DNA from: Mucilaginibacter frigoritolerans | Lineage (GTDB): Bacteria > Bacteroidota > Bacteroidia > Sphingobacteriales > Sphingobacteriaceae | Assembly: GCF_007830615.1 (NCBI RefSeq) | Contig: NZ_VLLI01000017.1 | Coordinates: forward strand, 54,251-118,250 | Direction: 5' to 3' | DNA: 64,000 bases | In this document: in pieces, positions 25,239 through 35,064 of the stretch | Position numbering within the stretch: the stretch's first letter is position 1 | How the letters are laid out: each line of letters opens with the position of its first letter | Made by a program: the position numbers and the translations under genes | Notes under the pieces: model-generated | The model's input: the letters and a program-made list of their open reading frames with translations, nothing else | The model's database searches: none | What the model was told of the DNA's origin: nothing

Positions 25239-27620
25239 TTATTCTTTTATCATGCGACTTCCAAATACAGGCCCGGCACTGTTATCAGTTTTGGGTAACA
25301 GCTTAACGGTTACTTTTGATTTTCCTTTGGTTAGTTCAATTGGTATTACATAGGATATATTATAAAAGCGACTTTCTTTGTACTTATTCAAATCTTCGGT
25401 ACTTAGTTTAACGCCATCAATTAAAATATCAAATATTCTTCCCCGGTTATCAGTACCCCAGTAAGTATTGATCAGGGTATTGACTTTATCCGGATCGGTT
25501 TTCATTTCATAACTTAAAAAACCACCAACATCAGTAGCCCGCCATTTTTTCTGGTGATCTTCGCCGGTAATTTCATGCTCTCCTTTAAAGTTATGATCCC
25601 TTTCTGGCTGCATTTCACCCAAGCGGATCATGTCGGTAGTATGAGCTTCCAACTCTTGCTGTTTTTTCTTTTCTTCATCATAGGCTTTTTGTTGTATGGC
25701 CCAGGTTGCAGGAGTAAAAACATCCCAGTACACAGAATAGTATTCGTCTTTTGTCTGATTAAAAGGAATCAGGGCTACTTCTTCAGGCTGAGCTATATTG
25801 ACTGTTGTAAACCGCAGGCTTTTTTGGTCAACCATTTTAAGCCATTGATTAGGATTTGTTTCGCTGGTTACAAACACCGGTACACCTTTAAGCGGATCGG
25901 GTTCTTTGTTACCCAATACACCGGCCAGTAATACCGGGCCGTAAAATAAAGCCTTGCGGTTTGCATTATCGGGGATTGCTTCGGTGTATATAGATTCGGG
26001 GGCTGTAAATTCAATTTTGTCATTGTTTTTCCATTTGCGGTTTAAAACAAGATATCCTTGAGCATCTATAACTGCCTGCTGAGTTTCTCCGTTAACTTTT
26101 AAAGTACAATTGCTGCTCCATTGCGGTTTACGGATACGCAGGGAGAACGTAACAGGTTTCTCGGTAGCTATGGTGAAATTAACTTCATCATTTGCCGGTA
26201 AGGTGGTTTGTTGGGTAACTGTTACTCCTTTGCTTTTCCATTTAAGTACTGAAGGAATAAACAGGTTCACATATAAGCTACCGTCGCCTCCGCGGAAATA
26301 AATGCTTTCGTTATATTTTACGTGATTTTCCATACCAGAGCCTACGCAGCAGGTAAACGTAGTAAAGGGTGTGCTGTATTCTTTTTTGCCACCCATGCGC
26401 AGTGGTACAAAATAACACATCATGCCGCTTTCATGGTTTTGAGAGGCTAAGATGTGATTGTACAAAGCGCGCTCATAAAAATCCATTAAGGTAGCTGAAG
26501 GGTTAACCGCAAACAAATGTCGGGTTAGTTTTAGCATATTATAGGTATTACAGGTTTCTGTAGTGTTTTCGGTAAGCTTATCGTTTAATTTATCGGGCTC
26601 ACTTAAATATTCGTAGTTGCTGTTTCCACCGGTAGCATAAGTATGATCTTTAGTGATAATTTGCCAGAAATTGGCCGAAATAGCTTCGTCCTTTTTATCT
26701 CCGGTAAGTTCATACCTGCGTGCACTGGCAATAATTTTAGGGATTTGAGTATTGGAATGCTTGCCTGGCAATATATCTTTATTTTCGGCAAGCGGATCCA
26801 GTATCCGTTTATCGTAAAACTTGTAAGAGGTAGTTAAGTAATCTTTATTACCGGTGATGGCATATAGATTGGCCATTACCTCGGCCATGCCACCGTATTC
26901 GCAAAGCAGCATTTTCTGGATCTGATCGTCATTAAGGTCTTTCAAAGTTCCAACTGTCCAGTCCCCCATACCTTTGCATACAGTTAACGCTTCGGTATTA
27001 TTTGCATATAAATAGGCATCTAAAAGCCCGGCCATAACCTTGTGTACAGTATACCATGGCGACCAGCCGCCATTCAGGTCAAATCCATGAGAGCGGATAT
27101 CTCCCTTTTTAACTTCCGCCCAAATCGTATCTTCTTTGGGGATGGCGCCAACATAACCTGTTTTACGAGCAAGCTGGCATTCCCTTAATTCTTTAACTAT
27201 ATAATTAATGCGTTTCAAAAATTCAGGGTCGCCGGTTGAAGCATATTGCATGGATATGGCAGAAAGATAATGCCCTAGCGTATGTCCTGCCAGTCCTGAT
27301 GACTCCCAACCCTCGTACAGTGCACCTTTTGGTTTTAAGCCGGAATGTGAACGGAAACCAGATAACAACCTATCAGGCTCAATGGATAATAAGTAAGCTG
27401 CATCTTTTTCCATTGCTTCCTTAAAAGGGCTATTGAGCAATTGCACATCCCGCAAATCGAATGAATAAGCCTTTATTTCTACCGATGGCCCAACTTTCAT
27501 TCGGCTATCATTTAGTTCTGGCACATATGATTGCGCTTTTACCATTAATCCATCGGCAATCAGAAAAATAGCCAGTAGTGCTTTTATTAAACCAGGTTTT
27601 CTGATCAGGGTGTGTTTCAT
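25239..27620 (-). CDS. GH127 family glycoside hydrolase (beta-L-arabinofuranosidase type)
   Basis: A 793-residue exported enzyme. The signal peptide is MKHTLIRKPGLIKALLAIFLIADGLMVKAQ. An (alpha/alpha)6 barrel occupies about 50-450: GWESSGLAGHTLGHYLSA, GGWSPWYTVHKVMAGLLDAY, GGMAEVMANLYAITG. The zinc-thiolate site of the HypBA1 type is conserved: E355 and C357 in TTETCNTYNMLK, and C424-C425 in TFTCCVGSGMENH, one of which is the nucleophile. Beta domains follow, and a long C-terminal extension. The characterised HypBA1 releases L-arabinose from hydroxyproline-linked beta-L-arabinofuranosides of extensin. Here the gene is divergent from SusC/SusD and hydroxyproline catabolism genes, which fits that substrate. 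Confidence 0.9.
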   Translation of the reverse strand: MKHTLIRKPGLIKALLAIFLIADGLMVKAQSYVPELNDSRMKVGPSVEIKAYSFDLRDVQLLNSPFKEAMEKDAAYLLSIEPDRLLSGFRSHSGLKPKGALYEGWESSGLAGHTLGHYLSAISMQYASTGDPEFLKRINYIVKELRECQLARKTGYVGAIPKEDTIWAEVKKGDIRSHGFDLNGGWSPWYTVHKVMAGLLDAYLYANNTEALTVCKGMGDWTVGTLKDLNDDQIQKMLLCEYGGMAEVMANLYAITGNKDYLTTSYKFYDKRILDPLAENKDILPGKHSNTQIPKIIASARRYELTGDKKDEAISANFWQIITKDHTYATGGNSNYEYLSEPDKLNDKLTENTTETCNTYNMLKLTRHLFAVNPSATLMDFYERALYNHILASQNHESGMMCYFVPLRMGGKKEYSTPFTTFTCCVGSGMENHVKYNESIYFRGGDGSLYVNLFIPSVLKWKSKGVTVTQQTTLPANDEVNFTIATEKPVTFSLRIRKPQWSSNCTLKVNGETQQAVIDAQGYLVLNRKWKNNDKIEFTAPESIYTEAIPDNANRKALFYGPVLLAGVLGNKEPDPLKGVPVFVTSETNPNQWLKMVDQKSLRFTTVNIAQPEEVALIPFNQTKDEYYSVYWDVFTPATWAIQQKAYDEEKKKQQELEAHTTDMIRLGEMQPERDHNFKGEHEITGEDHQKKWRATDVGGFLSYEMKTDPDKVNTLINTYWGTDNRGRIFDILIDGVKLSTEDLNKYKESRFYNISYVIPIELTKGKSKVTVKLLPKTDNSAGPVFGSRMIKE

Positions 27621-27931
27621 ATTTTATCAAATTAATACAAGGATAAAATTAAGATACTTTAATTGCTGTTTGTGTATGCTTTTTTGCTATTAATGCACAT
27701 ATTTTATCCGTTTTTTCTCTTTGTAGTATTTAAAACTGTTATTATATAGTGATTTTTAGTATCAAATTTATCTCTATTCGCTCTTTTTATTAAAAAATAT
27801 CTACATAATAATTATGAATTTTAATGAATTTATAAAAATGGCTTTAAAAATGTAACATTTGTGATAATATATTGTAAGTATGAGACAAATTATGTAAAAA
27901 ATTAAGGGTTTTGTGCGAATAACTTTACGGT

Positions 27932-27953
27932 GTACTGATTTAGTACTGATTTA
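27932..27953 (+). promoter_or_regulatory. Tandem 11-bp repeat upstream of susC
   Basis: GTACTGATTTA occurs twice head to tail without spacer (27932-27942, 27943-27953), 36 bases before the SusC start, in the divergent GH127/SusC spacer (27621-27988). The spacing of one helical turn is compatible with a regulator site. TAACTTTA at about 27920 is a possible weak -7 element. The rest of the spacer is AT-rich with no gene. Confidence 0.45.
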
Positions 27954-27988
27954 TTGAAAATTTTTACTCACACCTTAAATGTATTTCT

Positions 27989-30900
27989 ATGAACCCAAAA
28001 CGTTTACTTAAAAAGCTCTTCATGACCTGTTTGAGCATCACCCTGCTCTGTTGCGGTGCTTATGCACAAAGCATTAGCCTAAAAGGAAAGGTTACCGATA
28101 ATAAGGGCCTTCCCATGCCGGGAGTTACCGTTAAAATTAAAAACACTAACAAAGTTACCGTAACTGATGTGAACGGATCATTTGTTATCAGTCATGAAAA
28201 CCCTGCCAAATTAGTGGTTTCTTTTATTGGTTTTATAACCAAGGAGGTGCCGGTTACTAACGAAGCAACTGTTACCATTAGTATTGCTGAAGACGCACAA
28301 TCGCTAAACGAAGTAGTGGTTACTGCATTGGGCGTAAAACGCGAAAAAAAGAACTTAACCTACAGTACTCAGCAAATTGGGGGAGAAGACCTGGTACAGG
28401 GAAAGGACCCAAGTTTAATTAATGACATTGACGGAAAAGTGTCAGGTGTGCAGATTGTAAGCTCATCTGGTACGCCGGGAAGCTCATCGAGTATTGTGGT
28501 GCGTGGCGCATCATCATTTTATGGCAATAACCAGGCGTTAATGGTTGTTGATGGTGTTCCGGTTAATAACGATGAAACAGGTAACCTTAATTCGGGCCCG
28601 GGAACAAGTCGTATTGCTGATATTGATCCATCAATTATTGAAAGCATTAACGTTTTAAAAGGTGCAGCAGCAACGGCCCTTTACGGTTCTGCGGGCGCAG
28701 CCGGGGTAATTATTATTACCACAAAAACTGGTAAAGTAAACGCAAAGCCAACCATTAATTTCTCTTCCGATTTTTCGTTTGAAAATGCGCTGCTTCCGCA
28801 GATCCAGGATAAATATGCCCAGGGAACAAATGGTGTATATTATGATGGAACTACCGAAAAAACAAGTACTTCTTGGGGCCCACTGATGGATACGCTTACC
28901 ATTAATGGCCAACCTGCGAAAAAATATAACCAGGCTGCTCTTTTCTTTAAAACTGGACACACCTATAATAATGTAGTAAGTGTAGCAGGTGGTGGTACAG
29001 CATCAAACTATTATTTGTCATATTCTAATTTCGATCAAACCGGAACGGTGCCTACTACTGAGTTTCTCCGCAACGCTCTATTTGCAAAATATGGCGCAAA
29101 GATTAACGATAAAATAAATACTACATTCCAGTTAAATTATACCAATTCCCAAAACCACCGTTTACCTGAAGGTTATGCGCTGGAAAGCCCGGTATGGACT
29201 ATTTATACCGCACCTATTTCTTACAACCTGTTGCCTTATGAAAATGCAGACGGCACACAACGTTTATACCGTTATTCCAGAAATAACCCATATTGGGTGT
29301 TGAACAATATTTCAAATACATCATCTGTTAACCGGTTCTTACCAACCTTTACTACTGATTATAAACCGTTAAAATGGTTAACCGTTACAGAAAGGTTTGG
29401 AGCCGACGTTTATAACGAAACGGATAATTACCATGAATCGGCACAATCAGTATCGAATCCGACAGGAAGAATTGTGCTGAATAGTTTAAATTTCAGGCAG
29501 TTTAATAATGATTTGGTTGCAAGTGCTAATCATCAATTTGGCGATTTTAATATTGACGGATTAATTGGTAACAACGTTTACTCTCAGTATTCGCAGGATT
29601 TATATGCAAATGGTGTAGGCCTTACCGTTCCTGATCTTACTAATATCAGCTCGGCTTCCACTATCAACTTTTCTGAATCACACTATTTACAACATAAAAT
29701 CGGCGTTTATGCTCAGGCCAATGTCGATTATAAACGTTTTCTGATTTTGGCGCTTACCGGTCGTTATGATGGCAGCTCAAAACTGGCAACAGATCATAGC
29801 TATTATCCTTATGGATCAGCTGCAACGAGCTTTATAGCTTCAGAATTTTTCTCAAAGGAATTACAGGATGTAATGAATCTGGCTAAAATAAGAGTGTCAT
29901 ACGCCAGTGTTGGTAATGATAATATAAGCCCTTATTCGCTTACTACACCTTACTATAGCCAAACCATCCGTAACATTACGTTTCCATACGAAGGACAAGC
30001 CGGATTTTTACTAAGCCAAACTTTAAATAATCCTTACCTGCAAAATGAGCGTATCAACGAGTTTGAAACTGGTATAGAAACGGGCTTCTTTAACAACCGC
30101 ATTACCATGGAAGCTTCATACTACATCAAAAACTTAAAAGATGGTATTATCCCGGGTGTAGCTATTGCACCATCTACCGGTTATACAGGTACAACTGTAA
30201 ATACCGGCGTTATGCGTAACAAAGGTTTTGAGTTATTACTTACCGTTGTTCCCGTTAAAACCAAAGATCTTAAATGGGATGTAACCATAAATTATTCTCA
30301 GATTCGTAGCAAAGTATTAACTATTGATGGCGATTTACAACAAATTGGTAATGGCTTTTCATCAATTATAGTTGGTCAGCCATATGGGGTGCTTTATGGT
30401 ACGCGTTATGCCCGTAACGCTAAAGGTCAGTTGCTGATTGACGATAGCGGTTTACCTTATGCTGATGCAACGCCGGGTGTTATCGGTAATATCAATCCTG
30501 ATTGGACCGGTGGTTTTAGCAGTACTTTAAGGTATAAACAATTTAACTTTAGCGTGTTTTTCGATGTTAAAAAAGGTGGAGATATCCAAAACAATGTTGA
30601 TGGCTATGGTTATTTTTATGGTACTCCTAAAGTTACCGAAAACCGTGCACCAAGAGTTGTTTCTGGTATATCAGAGTCAACAGGTTTGCCAAATACTGTT
30701 GTAGTTACCGGACAGGCATATTATCAGCGCTTAAATGGTATAGAAGAATCTGTAATACAGGATGGTACTTACATAAAACTACGTAATGCAAGTATTGGAT
30801 ACACCCTTAAGCCAACCTGGTTAACCGGTAGTCCATTTAAATCTATTAATGTTAGTGTAACCGGCCGTAACCTTTGGATATATGCTCCGCACTTTACCGG

Positions 30901-31012
30901 CGGTGATCCGGAAGTTAGCTCATTTGGTGCATCAAACGGCGATCAGGGCATCTACTCGTTCTCCACTCCAACATCCAGATCAATTGATTTTAGTGTGAAA
31001 GCAACGTTGTAA
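27989..31012 (+). CDS. SusC/RagA-type TonB-linked outer membrane transporter
   Basis: A 1007-residue outer-membrane import barrel. The signal peptide (MNPKRLLKKLFMTCLSITLLCCGAYAQ) is followed by a CarboxypepD_reg-like domain (about 30-110, LKGKVTDNKGLPMPGVTVKIKNTN). The plug has the SusC hallmarks: LNEVVVTALGVKREKKNLTYSTQ, VSGVQIVSSSGTPGSSSSIVVRG, ALMVVDGVPV, and SINVLKGAAATALYGSAGAAGVIIITTK. The barrel follows, with a typical SusC C-terminus (FSTPTSRSIDFSVKATL). It imports, with its SusD partner 33 bases downstream, oligomers too large for porins. The gene neighbourhood suggests glycosylated or hydroxyproline-rich peptides. Confidence 0.95.
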   Translation: MNPKRLLKKLFMTCLSITLLCCGAYAQSISLKGKVTDNKGLPMPGVTVKIKNTNKVTVTDVNGSFVISHENPAKLVVSFIGFITKEVPVTNEATVTISIAEDAQSLNEVVVTALGVKREKKNLTYSTQQIGGEDLVQGKDPSLINDIDGKVSGVQIVSSSGTPGSSSSIVVRGASSFYGNNQALMVVDGVPVNNDETGNLNSGPGTSRIADIDPSIIESINVLKGAAATALYGSAGAAGVIIITTKTGKVNAKPTINFSSDFSFENALLPQIQDKYAQGTNGVYYDGTTEKTSTSWGPLMDTLTINGQPAKKYNQAALFFKTGHTYNNVVSVAGGGTASNYYLSYSNFDQTGTVPTTEFLRNALFAKYGAKINDKINTTFQLNYTNSQNHRLPEGYALESPVWTIYTAPISYNLLPYENADGTQRLYRYSRNNPYWVLNNISNTSSVNRFLPTFTTDYKPLKWLTVTERFGADVYNETDNYHESAQSVSNPTGRIVLNSLNFRQFNNDLVASANHQFGDFNIDGLIGNNVYSQYSQDLYANGVGLTVPDLTNISSASTINFSESHYLQHKIGVYAQANVDYKRFLILALTGRYDGSSKLATDHSYYPYGSAATSFIASEFFSKELQDVMNLAKIRVSYASVGNDNISPYSLTTPYYSQTIRNITFPYEGQAGFLLSQTLNNPYLQNERINEFETGIETGFFNNRITMEASYYIKNLKDGIIPGVAIAPSTGYTGTTVNTGVMRNKGFELLLTVVPVKTKDLKWDVTINYSQIRSKVLTIDGDLQQIGNGFSSIIVGQPYGVLYGTRYARNAKGQLLIDDSGLPYADATPGVIGNINPDWTGGFSSTLRYKQFNFSVFFDVKKGGDIQNNVDGYGYFYGTPKVTENRAPRVVSGISESTGLPNTVVVTGQAYYQRLNGIEESVIQDGTYIKLRNASIGYTLKPTWLTGSPFKSINVSVTGRNLWIYAPHFTGGDPEVSSFGASNGDQGIYSFSTPTSRSIDFSVKATL

Positions 31013-31045
31013 TCATCTGTTAATCCTATTAAATATAATCAGATC

Positions 31046-32437
31046 ATGAAAAAAATATATTCTATCATAACTATATCAGCCTTGCTTGTAAGTTTTACGG
31101 GCTGTAAAAAATTTATTGATGTAAATCAAAATCCCAATCAACCGATCAGCGTAAGCGAAGGGCTAATTCTTTCTCCGGTTGAACTGGCTATATCTTCCAA
31201 CCTTTATGCTGGCAGTGGTGCTGCTGTTATTGTTCAGGAGTATATGCAGGTGGCCGCCCTTAATCAGGTTGCACCCAATGCCGGCACTTACCTTATGTAT
31301 AATACCGATATGGATGGTGATTGGAGTAATTTATATACCACCTGCTTAAATAACCTGGTTACTTTAACCACTAAAGCTACAGCCGATGGTAATACCAATT
31401 ACTCAGGTATATCAAAAATATTAACTGCCTATTGTTTAGGTAATGGCACCGATTTGTGGGGCGATATTCCATACTCTAAAGCATTTAACGGGGCGGGTAA
31501 CTTTACACCAACTTATGATTCACAAAAAGCTATTTATGCCGATATCCAATCATTACTTGATGCTGGTATAGCTGATATAGCCAAAAATTATGCAACCACA
31601 CCTGGTGGTGATGATTTGTTTTATGGTGGCGACATGAGCAAGTGGACAAGGTTGGCTTATACCTTAAAAGCCCGTTATTATATGCACTTAACAAAAGCAC
31701 CGGGTACAACAGCTACTGAACAGGCTCAATTGGCATTAACTGCCCTTCAAAATGCAATGGCATCAAACGATGATGATTTTAAAATGATCTACTCTGGTGC
31801 AGCAGGCGGTGAAAACCCATGGCAGCAAAATTTCATATCGGCAAGCACTGTAGTTTTGGGCAGTACTTTTGTAAATGCTTTGGAAACCCGTAACGATCCG
31901 CGTTTAACCATAATGGTAGCTCCTGCAACTGCAACAGGCCTTTATACAGGTTTGGGCGAAGGTTTAGAGCAGATTGGACAATTGGAAGATTACTCGCGCC
32001 CCGGTGATTTTTATGGAGCAACCGGTGCATATGATTATCTGGTAAATTATTCGGAGGTTTTATTTCTGAAAGCAGAAGCAACCTTAATTATTTCGGGATA
32101 TACTGCTGCTGAACCAATTTATGAAAGCGCTATACAATCGCACATGACCAAATTGGGTGTAGGCACAACAGACGCTGCTAATTACATTGCAAGCCGTAAA
32201 TTAACCAGTACCAATGCTGAGCAATTTATCATTGAGGAGAAAAATGTTGCTGACTTCCTTTCATTAGAAAATTATGTTGATTTCAGACGCACCGGCTTCC
32301 CTGCACTAACAAAGGCCCCTAATGCTTTGTCTGATATTCCAAGAAGAGTATTGTACCCTGAAGCTGAGATCATTTCAAATCCTCAGCCGCAGCAAACAGC
32401 AAAACTTACAGACCGTTTATGGTGGGATGTTCAATAA
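31046..32437 (+). CDS. SusD/RagB-type surface lipoprotein
   Basis: A 463-residue substrate-binding lid of the SusC channel. Lipoprotein signal MKKIYSIITISALLVSFTGC, with Cys at 20, followed by KKFIDVNQNPNQP, the usual SusD-like_2 start. TPR-type helices follow, with NGTDLWGDIPYSKAF, RLAYTLKARYYMHLTK and a long C-terminal region (VNYSEVLFLKAEATLI, WWDVQ end). It is translated 33 bases after SusC, so the two form one unit. Confidence 0.93.
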   Translation: MKKIYSIITISALLVSFTGCKKFIDVNQNPNQPISVSEGLILSPVELAISSNLYAGSGAAVIVQEYMQVAALNQVAPNAGTYLMYNTDMDGDWSNLYTTCLNNLVTLTTKATADGNTNYSGISKILTAYCLGNGTDLWGDIPYSKAFNGAGNFTPTYDSQKAIYADIQSLLDAGIADIAKNYATTPGGDDLFYGGDMSKWTRLAYTLKARYYMHLTKAPGTTATEQAQLALTALQNAMASNDDDFKMIYSGAAGGENPWQQNFISASTVVLGSTFVNALETRNDPRLTIMVAPATATGLYTGLGEGLEQIGQLEDYSRPGDFYGATGAYDYLVNYSEVLFLKAEATLIISGYTAAEPIYESAIQSHMTKLGVGTTDAANYIASRKLTSTNAEQFIIEEKNVADFLSLENYVDFRRTGFPALTKAPNALSDIPRRVLYPEAEIISNPQPQQTAKLTDRLWWDVQ

Positions 32438-32499
32438 AATATTGATAAAATAAAATAAGTATCTGGTAATTTGTTACTTTTTAACCCATAGTTTCGATT

Positions 32500-32507
32500 T
32501 ATCTTTG
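32500..32507 (+). promoter_or_regulatory. -7 element upstream of the hydroxyproline catabolic genes
   Basis: TATCTTTG exactly matches TAnnTTTG and ends 24 bases before the ATG at 32532. It could give the catabolic genes a promoter separate from SusC/SusD. No convincing -33 element is placed. Confidence 0.5.
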
Positions 32508-32531
32508 CATACAATAAAAAAAACGTAATAC

Positions 32532-33476
32532 ATGAAATTTGACTGGAAGGGGGTTTTCCCTGCGGTAACTACAAAGTTTACTGATAATGAGGAACTTGAC
32601 TTTGTTGCCTTTGATATAAATATTGACGCGCAGCTTGAAGCTGGCGTTGATGGAATAATATTAGGCGGATCATTAGGAGAAGCAAGTGTTTTAACTAGCG
32701 ACGAAAAATTTGCACTGTTAAAACATACACTTGAATATGTTGACGGAAAAGTGCCTGTGATATTAAATATTGCAGAGCAATCAACCCGTAGCGCCATTGA
32801 TATTGCAAAAAAAGCATTTGAGTATGGTGCCTCAGGTTTAATGCTGCTTCCGCCGATGCGTTACAGTTCTGATGAAGATGAAACAATAGCTTATTTAACA
32901 GCGATTGCTGAAAGTACGCCTTTGCCTATAATGATCTATAACAATCCGGTTGATTATAAAACGGAAATAACCCTGGATATGTTTGAGCGTTTGAAAGCGT
33001 ATCCTACAATTCAGGCCATTAAAGAATCAACCAGGAATATCATCAATACAACAAGGCTCATCAACCGTTTTGGCGACAGGTATAAAATATTTACTGGCGT
33101 TGACCCTATTGCTACCGAAAGCTTGATAATGGGCGCACATGGTTGGGTTGCAGGTTTGGTTGATGCATTTCCGAAAGAAACAGTTGCTATATACAGACTG
33201 GTAAAGGCCGGAAGAATTGCAGAAGCCATTGCCATACACCGTTGGTTTTTACCTGTACTAGAGTTGGATATTCATGCAAAATTGGTACAGTATATTAAAC
33301 TTGCCGAGGTAGCAACAGGCATCGGTACCGAAAATGTAAGGGCTCCGCGCTTGCCGCTTAAAGGTGCTGAACGCGAAAAGGTATTGAACATTATCAATGC
33401 TGCATTAGCTGTTCGCCCTCAATTGCCTGAAGGAAGCTGGGGAAGATTAGAAGAAAAGGTAAAGCAAATAAATTAA
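32532..33476 (+). CDS. DapA-family aldolase/deaminase, probable 1-pyrroline-4-hydroxy-2-carboxylate deaminase
   Basis: A 314-residue TIM-barrel enzyme of the dihydrodipicolinate synthase family. The Schiff-base Lys is K164 in QAIKESTRN. The general Tyr is Y136 in IMIYNNPVDY, and the phosphate-like loop is GGSLGEAS (45-52). The family alone does not fix the substrate. The neighbours (hydroxyproline epimerase, D-amino-acid oxidase type, 2-oxoglutarate semialdehyde dehydrogenase) match the trans-4-hydroxy-L-proline route, in which a DapA-family deaminase turns the pyrroline product into 2-oxoglutarate semialdehyde. It is translationally close to the dehydrogenase gene (3-base gap). A lysine-biosynthetic role is unlikely here. 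Confidence 0.82.
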   Translation: MKFDWKGVFPAVTTKFTDNEELDFVAFDINIDAQLEAGVDGIILGGSLGEASVLTSDEKFALLKHTLEYVDGKVPVILNIAEQSTRSAIDIAKKAFEYGASGLMLLPPMRYSSDEDETIAYLTAIAESTPLPIMIYNNPVDYKTEITLDMFERLKAYPTIQAIKESTRNIINTTRLINRFGDRYKIFTGVDPIATESLIMGAHGWVAGLVDAFPKETVAIYRLVKAGRIAEAIAIHRWFLPVLELDIHAKLVQYIKLAEVATGIGTENVRAPRLPLKGAEREKVLNIINAALAVRPQLPEGSWGRLEEKVKQIN

Positions 33477-33479
33477 CTG

Positions 33480-35063
33480 ATGATAAATGGTAATAATGTA
33501 ATTGCCGGTAATTATGTTGAAGTTGATGGAGGAGTGTTTAACGCTACAGATCCATCAACCGGGAAACAGTTAACTGGCGATTTTCATGCAGCCGATACTT
33601 TATTAATCGAAAAAACCTTAAATGCTGCAACCGCAGCATTTAAGGTTTATAGAATAATTTCTCCGGCAGCTAAAGCGACTTTTTTACGTACAATAGCTGA
33701 TAAATTAACGGCTATTGGCGACGATTTAATCAATAGGGCAGTAGCCGAAAGTGGTTTACCTGTGGGTAGAATTACAGGCGAATTAGGCCGCACCACAGGC
33801 CAATTACGTCTATTTGCTGATTTGGTTGAGGAAGGTTCATGGGTAGATGCCGTTATTGATACTGCACAGCCAGAGCGTACACCAATACCAAGATCTGATA
33901 TCCGCAGAATGTTTAGCCCGATTGGCCCGGTGGTAGTATTTGGTGCCAGCAATTTCCCGCTAGCATTTTCAGTAGCAGGTGGCGATACCGCTTCCGCACT
34001 GGCAGCCGGTTGCCCGGTTGTGGTAAAGGCACATCCGGCACATCCCGGCACCAGCGCAATGGTTGCCGCGGCAATAAGCGCAGCAGCAATAGAAACAGGC
34101 ATGCCTGCAGGTGTTTTTTCCATGTTGTATGACAACGGTTATAATGTTGGTGCTCAATTAGTAAAACACGAACAAACCAAAGCCGTAGCTTTTACCGGTT
34201 CATATAATGGTGGTATGGCCTTGATAAAACTGGCACAGGAGCGTAAATCACTCATCCCGGTATTTACGGAGATGGGGAGTATTAACCCGGTTATATTATT
34301 GCCTGCAATACTTAATGCAGAACCCGAAACATTGGCCGCAAAATATGCAGGTTCTATAACTTTAGGAGCAGGGCAATTTTGCACTAATCCCGGTTTAATC
34401 CTAGCGATAAAATCTGAAGGGTTAGATCGTTTCGTAACTTCATTGGGCGGGGCTATTGAAATAACACCATCTGCCACTATGCTCACGGCAGGTATCTGGA
34501 AAAACTACGAGAAATTATCAGGCGAAATATTGGCAGAGCCAGGGATTGAGCTGGTAACTAAATCAACTGCAATTGATAAGGAGAAAGTAAATCAGTCGGT
34601 TGCAACCATTGCAAAAGTATCAGCAGAAGCTTTCATCGCCAATAAAAAGTTTGGAGAAGAGGTTTTCGGCCCCTGGTCACTACTGGTAGTTGCTGATGAT
34701 GCAGCCCAGTTACAGCAGGTAATAGAATCTTTGGATGGTCAGCTTACAGCCACTGTTATGGCCGAAAAAGAAGAATTACCATTATATGGCGATTTGTTGA
34801 ATGCCCTAACAGAAAAAACGGGTCGCATTATATTAAACGGCGTGCCTACAGGTGTTGAGGTTTGTGCAGCAATGCAGCATGGCGGGCCTTTCCCGGCAAC
34901 CAGCGATAGCAGATTTACTTCTGTTGGAACAGGAGCTGTTTACCGGTTTGTAAGGCCCATTGCCTGGCAGGATTGGGAAGACAGCCTTTTACCACCTGAA
35001 TTACAACAAGCCAACCCGCTGAACATATGGAGGCAGGTAAATAATAAATGGACTAAAGAATAA
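33480..35063 (+). CDS. Aldehyde dehydrogenase, probable 2-oxoglutarate semialdehyde dehydrogenase
   Basis: A 527-residue cytosolic ALDH. Catalytic Cys301 lies in AGQFCTNPG and the general-base Glu264 in FTEMGSINP. NAD(P)-binding features are VFGASNFPLAFSVAGGDTASALAAGCPVVVKAHPAHPGTS and AFTGSYNGG. The length and the QFCTNPG motif match the NADP-type group that includes 2-oxoglutarate semialdehyde dehydrogenases of sugar-acid and hydroxyproline degradation. It would oxidise the semialdehyde to 2-oxoglutarate for the TCA cycle. It sits 3 bases after the deaminase gene and 1 base before the epimerase gene, so it is clearly in one operon. Confidence 0.85.
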   Translation: MINGNNVIAGNYVEVDGGVFNATDPSTGKQLTGDFHAADTLLIEKTLNAATAAFKVYRIISPAAKATFLRTIADKLTAIGDDLINRAVAESGLPVGRITGELGRTTGQLRLFADLVEEGSWVDAVIDTAQPERTPIPRSDIRRMFSPIGPVVVFGASNFPLAFSVAGGDTASALAAGCPVVVKAHPAHPGTSAMVAAAISAAAIETGMPAGVFSMLYDNGYNVGAQLVKHEQTKAVAFTGSYNGGMALIKLAQERKSLIPVFTEMGSINPVILLPAILNAEPETLAAKYAGSITLGAGQFCTNPGLILAIKSEGLDRFVTSLGGAIEITPSATMLTAGIWKNYEKLSGEILAEPGIELVTKSTAIDKEKVNQSVATIAKVSAEAFIANKKFGEEVFGPWSLLVVADDAAQLQQVIESLDGQLTATVMAEKEELPLYGDLLNALTEKTGRIILNGVPTGVEVCAAMQHGGPFPATSDSRFTSVGTGAVYRFVRPIAWQDWEDSLLPPELQQANPLNIWRQVNNKWTKE

Positions 35064-35064
35064 T

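Noticed and set aside
32532..33476. Lysine-biosynthetic dihydrodipicolinate synthase
   Set aside because: The DapA fold is shared, but the gene lies in a catabolic operon with 1-3 base gaps to hydroxyproline genes and no lysine gene is near.
33647..34135. Minus-strand 162-codon frame over the aldehyde dehydrogenase gene
   Set aside because: The aldehyde dehydrogenase has complete catalytic motifs on the plus strand, so the reverse frame is a shadow.
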